From assembly GCA_965247435.1 (NCBI GenBank), contig OZ252019.1, positions 434,001 through 498,000 of the forward strand: a stretch of 64,000 nt of DNA. The letters run 5' to 3'. Of the stretch, positions 26,965 to 34,811 are shown piece by piece. The DNA is from Ilyomonas sp965247435 (GTDB lineage Bacteria; Bacteroidota; Bacteroidia; Chitinophagales; Chitinophagaceae). Each line of letters starts with the position of its first letter. The first letter of the stretch is position 1. The position numbers and the translations under genes were made by a program. The notes under the pieces are model-generated. The model was not told the DNA's origin. It worked only from the letters and a program-made list of their open reading frames with translations, and did no database searches.

Positions 26965-28307
26965 GTACTTATCAGAACCGGTCCATTGCCAAAGGCATAG
27001 ACTGGCTTACCGTGTGGTTGTATGCGTTTATATTAAGCGTAGGCATTTTATGCATTTTTATGGTCGAGTACAACAGCGACCAGGGTTGGTTTGCTTCTTT
27101 TATCAGTGGTAAAACCAATTACAGCAAGCAGTTGCTCTTTACGGGCATTTGCCTGTTGGTAGCTACGTTTATTCTGCTGAGCGATAGCAAGTTATATACT
27201 GCTTTTGCCAACCTGCTGTACGTATTTGGCATACTGCTGATGCTTGCCACTTTTGTAATAGGCAAAGATATTAATGGCTCTAAAAGCTGGATACCGCTGG
27301 GCGGCGGCTTCAACCTGCAGCCGGCAGAGCTGTGCAAGATATTCGCAGCGCTGGCGCTGGCAAAATATATGTCGCGGCAGGATATAGATTTTACAAAAAT
27401 TTCTTCGCAGATAGTTGCGGCTGCCATTGCCATGCTGCCGGCAGTACTATCGGTTGCCCAGAATGAAACCGGCCTTGCGCTGGTGTATGCCAGTTTTTTC
27501 ATAGTGATGTACCGCGAAGGGCTGCCCGGCTGGATATTAGTGGTCGGCTTTTCCTTTGGTGCATTAGTAGTTGCTACCCTCATTATGCCGCCCAATGTAC
27601 TGGCCATAACCCTTACCGTAATTGCCGGACTCGTAATTTATTTTATGCGCCTGAAAATAAAGCGCAACAAAAGCCTGCTCATCTTTATTATCAGTATCTG
27701 GGTGGTATGTGTAGGCATACAGCGCTTTGCGGTGCCGTATATTTTTAATAATGTATTCCATTGCTACCAGAGCCAGCGTATCTATAGCATGGTGGGCAAA
27801 GATTACGACTGCAGCGAGAACAAAAGCGCCCAGGCGGCAGAAGGCGAAAACAAAACGGTGGTAAAGCCGGACGATTATAATGTGCGGCAAAGCAAGATTG
27901 CCATTGGCTCCGGCGGGGTATTAGGGCGCGGATTTTTAAAAGGTACGCAAACACGCGGCCGGTATGTGCCCGAGCAGCATACCGACTTTATATTTACATC
28001 GCTGGGTGAGGCGTTTGGCTTTGCAGGATGTTTGTGCTTTTTGCTTATTTATTTCTTCCTGCTGCTGCGGATTGTAGCCATGGCCGAGCGGCAGCGCAGC
28101 ACGTTCAGCCGGGTGTATGCGTATAGCGTAGCGAGTATTTTATTCCTGCACATCACTATTAATGTATGCATGACGGTTGGCCTGTTCCCGATAGTTGGTA
28201 TCCCGCTGCCGCTGATGAGTTATGGCGGGTCTTCCCTGCTTACTTTTACGATCCTTATATTTATCCTCATCCGGCTGGATGCCGACCGGAATATGGTATT
28301 GCGGTAG
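26961..28307 (+). CDS. rodA: RodA, SEDS peptidoglycan glycosyltransferase
   Basis: A 448-residue membrane protein with about ten hydrophobic helices. SEDS signatures are clear: 'NETGLALVYASFF', 'IAIGSGGVLGRGFLKGTQ', 'YVPEQHTDFIFTSLGEAFGF' and 'PLPLMSYGGSSLLT'. It polymerises glycan strands for cell elongation with PBP2, to which it is translationally coupled. A large hydrophilic loop at about residues 265-310 is typical of Bacteroidota RodA proteins. Confidence 0.94.
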   Translation: MSTYQNRSIAKGIDWLTVWLYAFILSVGILCIFMVEYNSDQGWFASFISGKTNYSKQLLFTGICLLVATFILLSDSKLYTAFANLLYVFGILLMLATFVIGKDINGSKSWIPLGGGFNLQPAELCKIFAALALAKYMSRQDIDFTKISSQIVAAAIAMLPAVLSVAQNETGLALVYASFFIVMYREGLPGWILVVGFSFGALVVATLIMPPNVLAITLTVIAGLVIYFMRLKIKRNKSLLIFIISIWVVCVGIQRFAVPYIFNNVFHCYQSQRIYSMVGKDYDCSENKSAQAAEGENKTVVKPDDYNVRQSKIAIGSGGVLGRGFLKGTQTRGRYVPEQHTDFIFTSLGEAFGFAGCLCFLLIYFFLLLRIVAMAERQRSTFSRVYAYSVASILFLHITINVCMTVGLFPIVGIPLPLMSYGGSSLLTFTILIFILIRLDADRNMVLR

Positions 28308-28468
28308 CTGTGTAACCGCGTTTAGCAGTTGAAAAAAGTAAACAACTGCCTGAAGTGCGGAAAACATGCATGTGCCATGAAATGATGCCGGGGCTTGTTC
28401 TTTGGTTAACTTAATGGCGTTGAATCAATGGCTCCCAACACAACCATTTTAAAAAGCTGCAGGATACA

Positions 28469-28702
28469 TTATGCAAAATTATTGGTCTGTACCATATCTT
28501 CTATAGCCGCCGGCGCATTTAATACGGGCAGCGGTGTATCGCCGGTATGTACAAATTTTTGTATAAAATTTTTTAGCGGCAGGCAAAACGGCATACAGCG
28601 TGGGTAGCGGCACATAACATAATTGTCCACTACTGCCATAATAATAAGATGCGTTTGTCCATACGGATTATTACTGAGCTGTATGATATCTCCGGCTTTC
28701 AT
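28469..28702 (-). CDS. Small conserved-looking hypothetical protein
   Basis: A 77-residue frame beginning MKAGDIIQLSNNPYGQTHLIIMAV. The start looks like a small beta-barrel (an SH3-like 'GDIIQL...VDNYVMCRYP' pattern) rather than a chance frame, codon use resembles neighbouring genes, and no better frame covers this stretch. I do not recognise the family. Function unknown; it might be a short cytoplasmic protein. It lies alone between rodA and a T9SS gene. Confidence 0.5.
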   Translation of the reverse strand: MKAGDIIQLSNNPYGQTHLIIMAVVDNYVMCRYPRCMPFCLPLKNFIQKFVHTGDTPLPVLNAPAAIEDMVQTNNFA

Positions 28703-29068
28703 GGGGCAATCGTTGTAAGTGAAAAAGGAATGTAAATGGCGGATTTAAAAGTAGGCAAACTATATTCCAAACTATACTATTGTTCATAATTTAATTTCTT
28801 ACAGAAAGATAACCTTAAGTCCTGTTTTAGATGCACGGGCAGTAATTTCAGCATCTAAAGGCAAATGATATTAATTAAAACAAGTACATTTGGCTGTGCT
28901 GCTAACTGTATCATGTGCTAACGTTGCTTAAACTAATTGCGCTGTTTCAGGTTTTACAATTTTCTATCCCCGCAAGAATCCATTATTATTTAAACTTTAA
29001 GAGTGTTTGCCATTGGTACGGCCGGGGGTACAATCAGTATTTTACATTATTTACTTAAATCAAAAGTC
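28703..29068. other. Intergenic region before the T9SS protein gene
   Basis: About 365 bases with no credible gene or hairpin. The in-frame open stretch just upstream of 29069 has no family resemblance, and the signal peptide begins at 29069, so I treat it as leader. Confidence 0.4.
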
Positions 29069-30667
29069 ATGAAAAAAGTGCTCTACTGTCTTTGTGTTTT
29101 TCTCTTTGCCGCAACTTCCATGCAGGCGCAAACTTCTTTTAAAAAAGTATTGGGCCTCAATGCTGAAGATTTTCAGGACATCGTATCTACGCCTGACAGC
29201 GGCTATATCGCTGTAGGGCGCGCCGGCGCCGGCCTTACCACAACGGGTACTACCGGGTTTTTGGTGGTAAAAATAGATTCTGTCAACCGCATTCAATGGT
29301 CCAATACCTACAGCCTAGCCGGCAGGCTGCAGGCCGGTAAAATACGGGTTACGCGCGGCCAGGGCAACAAGTATGCTATCGTTGGCAATCTCAGCGCCGA
29401 TGGCGGCGTTACGACTGATCGTATCTGTGTATTTACCATCAATTCGCTTGGCAATGTGTTGTGGTCTAAAGAAATAAGCGGCGCCGGCATACACAACGCC
29501 AATGCCATCAGCACCACCAAAGACGGCAATGTACTGATAACCGGCCTTAACGAAGAAGAGTCCGGCGGCAGGCCTTCAAAAATATATGCAGCCTGTTTAA
29601 GAGGCAATAACGGCGGCCTGCTATGGCAAAAATTGTACAATGTACTCGGCGGGGTACAGGCCGGTGAAACGATCGTAAAAAGTTCCGGCAACATATTCAT
29701 CATTTCCGGCTTCAGCTCTTTCCGGCTGATCAATCTGAAGATTAACGACACCGGCGCCGCACTGGGAGCAACATCGCTGAAAGCGCCGGATACCCTGTAC
29801 ACGCAGGACGCCCTGTTGCTGAAAGACCGCGGCTTGCTGGTAGCTGGTTATGTATCAAACGGCGGAAGGACTTTTGTTTCTAAGTTTGACAGCACCGGCA
29901 AAGTAGTATGGGCGCGTTATACCACCATGCTCAGTAACCCGCACCTGCAGGCAGATGCGGACAGCTATGTAGTAGCCGGAGACGACACGGCAAACGGCAG
30001 TACTTATACTTCGCTGGTGCGCCTTGATACCGGCGGGCACGTAATTGCCAATGCTGTACTGGGTAATGTAAAACCCGGCTATAGCAGTACAAGCAGGGTA
30101 ATTGTAAAAACAGCCGATAGCGGCTACCTGATAGGCGGTGAGCTGGATACAACTGCAGCACGAAGTACAGCCACAGCCGCCTTTGCTTATCTTACCAAAG
30201 TGAGTGCCTCGTTCGGTACCTGCGGCGCCTCTACCAATCCGCTTGTACGGTTTAAAAACTACGCGGTTTCCAGTCCTGGTGCTAACCCTAAAGCTACAGG
30301 CGATAGTGCCCAGGTAACTGCAGTAACAATGGTAATAAAAGCAGCGCCTAAGTTTACCAACATCTGCGAAGACAATGGTCCTGTTCTTAGTCAGCAGGCG
30401 GTAACGGCTGCAATGATAACGGTCAAAAAAGAAGGCACTGTTGCTATTTATCCAAATCCGGTTAAAACCGTTTTATTTGTAAACGGCCTTAATGGAAGTA
30501 CGGTAAAAAGCCTTTCTGTTGTAGATATGAACGGCAGAACCATTGCTACTGCAAGCACGCATGACGCATCGTATAGATGGAATGTACAGCAGCTTACCAG
30601 CGGCATTTATTATCTTAAAATTCTGCAGGATAATAAGCTGATCACGCTGAAGTTTGTAAAACAATAA
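29069..30667 (+). CDS. T9SS-secreted beta-propeller-like protein
   Basis: A 532-residue secreted protein. The start is the ATG at 29069 because it opens the signal peptide (MKKVLYCLCVFLFAATSMQAQ). The body repeats a pattern of about 50 residues of the form 'G.I.VGR....G...VVKIDS.N...WSNTY', seen in propeller-like surface proteins ('TKDGNVLITGLNEE', 'LKDRGLLVAGYVS', 'TADSGYLIGGELD'). The last 75 residues are a T9SS type A sorting domain (AIYPNPVKTVLFVNGL to LKFVKQ). Probably exported to the cell surface; ligand unknown. Confidence 0.85.
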   Translation: MKKVLYCLCVFLFAATSMQAQTSFKKVLGLNAEDFQDIVSTPDSGYIAVGRAGAGLTTTGTTGFLVVKIDSVNRIQWSNTYSLAGRLQAGKIRVTRGQGNKYAIVGNLSADGGVTTDRICVFTINSLGNVLWSKEISGAGIHNANAISTTKDGNVLITGLNEEESGGRPSKIYAACLRGNNGGLLWQKLYNVLGGVQAGETIVKSSGNIFIISGFSSFRLINLKINDTGAALGATSLKAPDTLYTQDALLLKDRGLLVAGYVSNGGRTFVSKFDSTGKVVWARYTTMLSNPHLQADADSYVVAGDDTANGSTYTSLVRLDTGGHVIANAVLGNVKPGYSSTSRVIVKTADSGYLIGGELDTTAARSTATAAFAYLTKVSASFGTCGASTNPLVRFKNYAVSSPGANPKATGDSAQVTAVTMVIKAAPKFTNICEDNGPVLSQQAVTAAMITVKKEGTVAIYPNPVKTVLFVNGLNGSTVKSLSVVDMNGRTIATASTHDASYRWNVQQLTSGIYYLKILQDNKLITLKFVKQ

Positions 30668-30777
30668 TTGGTAGATTTCAGTATTAACTGCCTTAGACGA
30701 CATTTTTAACCTTTCATTCTTCAGATGGCAATGCCCAAAGTTACCTACCTTTAACGTTAGTAACGTAATCCGGTAGT

Positions 30778-31059
30778 ATGGTTGTTTCATTTGGCAATAA
30801 GGAGACGGAAAAGGTCTGGCAGGGACAAAAAGTCAGCAACATTCCCTTGACCATCCAAGAGATCGGCAGACGAAAACTCAGAATGATGAATAGTGCTGTT
30901 GATCTGGCAGATTTGCGTATTCCACCTGCTAATCGGCTGGAAAAACTATCCGGAAACCTGAAAAGCTTCTATAGCATTTGGATTAATGACCAATGGCGTA
31001 TCATTTTCAAATGGAATACAGGTAATGCTTCAGAAGTTAAAATTGTAGATTATCATTAA
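30778..31059 (+). CDS. higB: HigB-type toxin (RelE/ParE superfamily)
   Basis: A 93-residue toxin of the plasmid-maintenance killer family. Typical features: 'RRKLRMMNSAVDLADLRIPPANRLEKLSG', then 'YSIWINDQWRIIFKW' and 'EVKIVDYH' at the end, which matches HigB/YgjN. Such toxins cleave mRNA on the ribosome. The antitoxin gene follows after 11 bases, in the toxin-first order usual for higBA, so autoregulation by HigA at the shared promoter is expected. Confidence 0.92.
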   Translation: MVVSFGNKETEKVWQGQKVSNIPLTIQEIGRRKLRMMNSAVDLADLRIPPANRLEKLSGNLKSFYSIWINDQWRIIFKWNTGNASEVKIVDYH

Positions 31060-31070
31060 TTATTGAGAAC

Positions 31071-31358
31071 ATGGCAAAACTCAAAAACATACATCCGGGT
31101 GAGGTGCTTTCAGAAGAGTTTTTAGTTCCTTTTGGAATATCGGCATATAAGATGGCGAAAGATCTTGGTATTCCGCAGACAAGAATCTCGGAAATACTTA
31201 AAGGTAAGAGACGCATAACGGCTGATACAGCTCTACGATTAAGCAAGTACTTTGGCAATTCTCCGAAATTTTGGCTTGGTCTTCAGAACGACTTTGATTT
31301 GGAAGCGGAAGTAGATGCTAAAAATGATTTACTAAATAGTATTCCTACAATTCAGTGA
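31071..31358 (+). CDS. higA: HigA-type antitoxin (HTH-XRE)
   Basis: A 95-residue antitoxin beginning 'MAKLKNIHPGEVLSEEFL', with an XRE helix-turn-helix ('KMAKDLGIPQTRISEILKGKRRITADTALRLSKYFGNSPKFWLGLQ' region, residues about 25-75) that is near-canonical for HigA. It neutralises HigB and represses the pair. A hairpin terminator lies about 165 bases downstream. Confidence 0.93.
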   Translation: MAKLKNIHPGEVLSEEFLVPFGISAYKMAKDLGIPQTRISEILKGKRRITADTALRLSKYFGNSPKFWLGLQNDFDLEAEVDAKNDLLNSIPTIQ

Positions 31359-31522
31359 AATGCCCCTTAACAGGTGGTTTGCCGCAATTTTGGCTCATGT
31401 GCTATAATTCGGCTGACTAATAACATCGTAACAGACTGATATTAGTCAACTTCTGTGCTGCCAATGCCCAAACTGACGGCCCTCTTCGTTGCAAGAATGT
31501 TCTGAATAATGTTATTATTCTT

Positions 31523-31560
31523 AAATGCCGGAAGCACTATGCTTCCGGCATTGTTTTGTT
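31523..31560 (+). terminator. Hairpin terminator after higBA
   Basis: Perfect 12-base stem AATGCCGGAAGC / GCTTCCGGCATT with a five-base loop, followed by TGTTTTGTT. The distance from higA (about 165 bases) is long, but no gene intervenes. A very similar ATGCCGGC hairpin occurs after the TPR protein gene near 56570. Confidence 0.7.
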
Positions 31561-31620
31561 GAAGTTGTTTTAAAGGACATTGTATGACCGCTTATTTTTA
31601 CAGGCATTCCGGAGATAAAT

Positions 31621-32205
31621 ATGAAAAAATATATTATCGTTATTATCGTCGCGTTGTTATCCTTCAAAGCCGGGGAACCGCGTGGCTGGGCAAAAGTGGA
31701 AACGAGAAAGTTGAAGACCTATAAAGCCGAAGTTTACTTTTTTGATTACTTCTCTAAGGCTGCAGAAGTGTATCCGGATATATCGCAGTTTAAAGGGCGG
31801 GCATTTGTAGATAAACTGGCAGACGTTCACTTCCGCTATCCGTTGTATGTAGCTAAAGTTTATCTTAAAAAAGATACCATTGCTTACTATATTTTAAGAC
31901 CCGACCGCAGCAGGAAAGGAACGCCGTTTATGTTTACCATTGATGTGGTAAAGTCGCAGCAGGAATATATTTTAGATCAACTGGAAGACACCCTTAATTA
32001 CGTAGCTGACCGTATAAAAATCATAGATGCAAAGGGCTGCCGTGGCGGCAGTATCTATGAGTACAACCGCATTGTACAGGACAACCCGGATAATAATAAG
32101 TTAATAGGCAACGGCATGCGCATGACCGACAGTATTATTACCCGTGTAATCCCGTATGAAGAAACGGCCAACCCGTTTTTCAGGCTTATAGAAGCCGACT
32201 TGTAA
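31621..32205 (+). CDS. Unrecognised secreted protein
   Basis: A 194-residue protein with a short signal peptide (MKKYIIVIIVALLSFKAGEP). The mature part is basic and mixed alpha/beta ('YPLYVAKVYLKKDTIAYYILRPDR', 'DQLEDTLNYVADRIKIIDAKGCRGG'). I do not recognise the family and see no catalytic motif. It stands alone between higBA and the Bat operon. Confidence 0.7.
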   Translation: MKKYIIVIIVALLSFKAGEPRGWAKVETRKLKTYKAEVYFFDYFSKAAEVYPDISQFKGRAFVDKLADVHFRYPLYVAKVYLKKDTIAYYILRPDRSRKGTPFMFTIDVVKSQQEYILDQLEDTLNYVADRIKIIDAKGCRGGSIYEYNRIVQDNPDNNKLIGNGMRMTDSIITRVIPYEETANPFFRLIEADL

Positions 32206-32372
32206 TGATACTTAAACAGGTTGTTGCCTGTAATTTATAATGTATAGCCGGTTACTGTTAAACTGTACTTCCTCAATACCTCGTTAAAATCTTTTTGCAA
32301 CAGCAGATACCTTCATTTTTTACCGGCTGCTGCGCACTTAGTTTGTACTTTCACGCCCAACAAAATCAGTAC

Positions 32373-33371
32373 ATGCAAACGGGCGAAGAAATCCGCCTGC
32401 TGAACGAAGCCATCGCCCAGCAGGCCATATTTATAGATACACTCCGGCAGGAGTTAAAAAAAGTAATTATCGGTCAGCAATACATGGTGGACCGCCTGCT
32501 TATCGGGCTGCTCAGCAACGGTCATGTGCTGCTGGAAGGCGTGCCGGGGCTTGCTAAAACGCTGACCATTAAATCGCTGGCGCAGGCGGTGCAGGCCAAA
32601 TTCAGCCGCATCCAGTTTACACCCGACCTGTTGCCGGCCGATGTGGTAGGCACCATGATTTATAACCAGCAGCAGGCCGCATTTACGGTGCGTAAAGGAC
32701 CCATATTCGCCAATTTTATACTGGCTGATGAAATAAACCGTGCGCCCGCCAAAGTGCAAAGCGCGCTGCTGGAAGCGATGCAGGAAAGGCAGGTAACGAT
32801 TGGCGACACGACGTTTAAATTAGACGAGCCTTTCCTGGTACTGGCTACGCAAAACCCGCTGGAGCAGGAGGGAACGTACCCCTTGCCCGAAGCGCAGGTT
32901 GACCGTTTTATGTTGAAGGTGGTAGTGGGCTATCCCGATAAGAAAGAAGAGCAGGCCATTATTCGCCAGCAGGTGCAGGGCGCCGAAGTGCCGCAGGTAA
33001 ACGCGGTTATCAACACGGCCGAAATAATTGCCGGCCGCAACCTCGCCAGGAAGATTTATATGGATGAAAAGATAGAGAAGTACATTATCGATATTGTATT
33101 TGCCACGCGCTACCCGGACGAATATGGGCTGAGTAAGATGAAAAACCTGATCAGCTATGGCGGCTCCCCGCGCGCCAGTATTAATCTGGCGCTGGCTGCC
33201 AAAGCGCATGCCTTTATGGAGCGCCGCGGCTTTGTAATACCCGAAGATGTAAAAGCGATTTGCAAAGATGTAATGCGCCACCGCATTGGCCTTACCTACG
33301 AGGCGGAAGCGGAAAATATTAAAGCCGAACAACTGATTGATGATATTTTGAGAGTGGTGGCAGTACCGTAA
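32373..33371 (+). CDS. MoxR-family AAA+ ATPase
   Basis: A 332-residue chaperone-like ATPase. Start at the ATG 32373 (MQTGEEIRLL); the longer frame upstream has no family resemblance. Walker A EGVPGLAKT (Lys62), Walker B 'ILADEINRAP' and the sensor block 'ATQNPLEQEGTYPLPEAQVDRF' are complete. MoxR proteins act with vWA-domain proteins to activate or assemble envelope complexes; in Bacteroidota they open the aerotolerance (Bat) operon, as here. The downstream DUF58 gene is separated from it by an inserted element of about 570 bases, whereas these genes normally lie close together. Confidence 0.93.
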   Translation: MQTGEEIRLLNEAIAQQAIFIDTLRQELKKVIIGQQYMVDRLLIGLLSNGHVLLEGVPGLAKTLTIKSLAQAVQAKFSRIQFTPDLLPADVVGTMIYNQQQAAFTVRKGPIFANFILADEINRAPAKVQSALLEAMQERQVTIGDTTFKLDEPFLVLATQNPLEQEGTYPLPEAQVDRFMLKVVVGYPDKKEEQAIIRQQVQGAEVPQVNAVINTAEIIAGRNLARKIYMDEKIEKYIIDIVFATRYPDEYGLSKMKNLISYGGSPRASINLALAAKAHAFMERRGFVIPEDVKAICKDVMRHRIGLTYEAEAENIKAEQLIDDILRVVAVP

Positions 33372-33379
33372 AGGAAGCG

Positions 33380-33953
33380 ATGCCCCAGCCCTAAAGGGGG
33401 CTTGCAACTGCGAAGGTGGAATTTAGAGATAACATACTAAAGTTTTTTATGAAGTTACTTTTTATGATAAATCATATTCAATATTCCCCTTCAGGGGTTA
33501 GGGGCTTTTATTACTCCCCTTCAGAGGCTGGAGGCTTTGGAGGCATGCATTATGGTGCACAACCTTTTATATTTAAAAAAGCCGGAGAGTTGCGAAATAA
33601 AATGACGCAGTCTGAAAAATTATTGTGGAATCATTTAAGGACGAATGAATGGGTTATAAGTTCAGAAGACAACATCCAATATTTATGTATGTGGCAGACT
33701 TCTATTGTCATCAGAAGGTTGATTATAGAAATTGATGGAAGCATTCATGAATGAGAAGATGTGAAACGAAATGACATAGTAAGAGAAAACCATTTAAAAC
33801 AATTAGGTTTAAAAATCATTCGTTTCAAAAATGAAGAAGTAATGAAAAATTTAGAGTTTGTACTCAATCAAATAAGACAAATAATTCAGCATGAAAAGTA
33901 AGCCTCCTTCCACTTCCGGTGCTAAGAACCCCCCTTTAGGGGATGGGGGCATT
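33380..33953. mobile_element. Small element with imperfect terminal inverted repeats and a DUF559 gene relic
   Basis: The left arm (33380-33421, starting ATGCCCCAGCCCTAAAGGGG) and the complement of the right arm (33908-33953, starting AATGCCCCCATCCCCTAAAG) align over about 42-46 bases with a few mismatches and small gaps, both ending in a (G)GAA(G)GTGGAA motif. Between them lies a broken DUF559 endonuclease-like gene, and two more CCCCTTCAGGGG-like palindromes at 33486-33506 and 33515-33543. It has landed 8 bases after the moxR stop, within the Bat operon. No transposase is encoded, so it would need to be moved by an enzyme elsewhere or to be mobilised by the DUF559 protein itself. Target duplications were not evident. 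Confidence 0.6.
33416..33901 (+). pseudogene. Broken DUF559 (Vsr-like endonuclease fold) gene
   Basis: The DUF559 family sequence is recognisable only by changing frames. Frame 1 gives 'KAGELRNKMTQSEKLLWNHLR'; from about 33651 a second frame gives 'GYKFRRQHPIFMYVADFYCH'; from about 33718 the first frame resumes with 'LIIEIDGSIHE', then a TGA stop (33752), then 'NHLKQLGLKIIRFKNEEVMKNLEF' to the end at 33901. So there are at least two frameshifts and one nonsense codon in a protein of about 115-120 residues. Intact relatives have a PD-(D/E)XK-like nuclease fold similar to the Vsr mismatch endonuclease; the catalytic strand 'ADFYC...VIEIDG' is conserved here but interrupted. Its last 11 bases overlap the DUF58 start. 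Confidence 0.85.
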
Positions 33954-34811
33954 ACCTCGCTGTTAAAAAAAGTACGCGAATTGGAAATCACCAGCAAACG
34001 GCTTACCAATCATTTGTTTACCGGTGAATACCATACGGCCTTTAAAGGCAAAGGCATGTCGTTTAAAGAGGTGCGCGAGTACGGGGCCGGCGATGATATC
34101 CGCTTTATCGAGTGGAACGTATCGGCGCGCATGGGACATACGTACAGCAAGCTGTTTGAAGAAGAACGCGAGCTGAGTGTCTATCTGCTGGTGGACGTAA
34201 GCGCCAGCAGTTTGTTCGGCACTTTTAAGCAAACAAAAAAAGACCTGATCACGGAGATTTGCGCCGTGCTGGCTTTCTCTGCCATTAATAATCATGATAA
34301 GGCAGGGCTGATTTTCTTTAGCGATAAAGTAGAAAAATTTATACCGGCCAAGCAGGGCCGCGATCATGTGTTGTATATGGTGCGCGAGCTGCTTACTTTT
34401 CAGCCGCACTCTGCCAGTACCGATATTGTAAAAGCGCTGCGGTTTTTAAATAACACCACGAAGCATAAAAGCATTGTATTTATCCTGAGCGATTTTGCGG
34501 ATGCGGGTTACAAAGATGTATTGCGTGTAGCGGCAAAGCGCCATGATGTAATCGGCATACAGGTGTATGACAAGCGGGATAAAGAACTGCCGCGGGTAGG
34601 GCTGGTGCAGGTACGCGATGCAGAAACCGGCAAGACGGTATGGCTGGATACCAATGATACCTTCACCAGGGTTCAGTATAATAAACAATTTCACCAGATA
34701 ATGGAAGATGCGAAAGTTACGTTCCGCAATGCCGGCGCAGACCTGCTGCAGTTAGCTACGGGTGAAGAATATGTAAAAGCGTTACAGCAATTTTTTATTA
34801 AGCGCGCATGA
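33891..34811 (+). CDS. DUF58 domain protein of the Bat operon
   Basis: A 306-residue protein with the DUF58 core 'FKGKGMSFKEVREYGAGDDIRFIEWN' and a vWA-like domain containing 'LLVDVSASSLFG'. Partners of MoxR ATPases in envelope stress or aerotolerance. The first ~20 codons (MKSKPPSTSGAKNPPLGDGG) are unlike the family, which normally starts a few residues before 'LLKKVRELEI'; they are read from the right end of the inserted element. No other good ATG lies between the element and the conserved start, so the chimeric N-terminus is probably translated. The stop overlaps the next gene by ATGA. Confidence 0.9.
   Translation: MKSKPPSTSGAKNPPLGDGGITSLLKKVRELEITSKRLTNHLFTGEYHTAFKGKGMSFKEVREYGAGDDIRFIEWNVSARMGHTYSKLFEEERELSVYLLVDVSASSLFGTFKQTKKDLITEICAVLAFSAINNHDKAGLIFFSDKVEKFIPAKQGRDHVLYMVRELLTFQPHSASTDIVKALRFLNNTTKHKSIVFILSDFADAGYKDVLRVAAKRHDVIGIQVYDKRDKELPRVGLVQVRDAETGKTVWLDTNDTFTRVQYNKQFHQIMEDAKVTFRNAGADLLQLATGEEYVKALQQFFIKRA

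Noticed and set aside
26961..28307. Large hydrophilic insert in RodA as a possible novelty
   Set aside because: The same loop position is enlarged in Bacteroidota RodA proteins generally, so it is not unusual.
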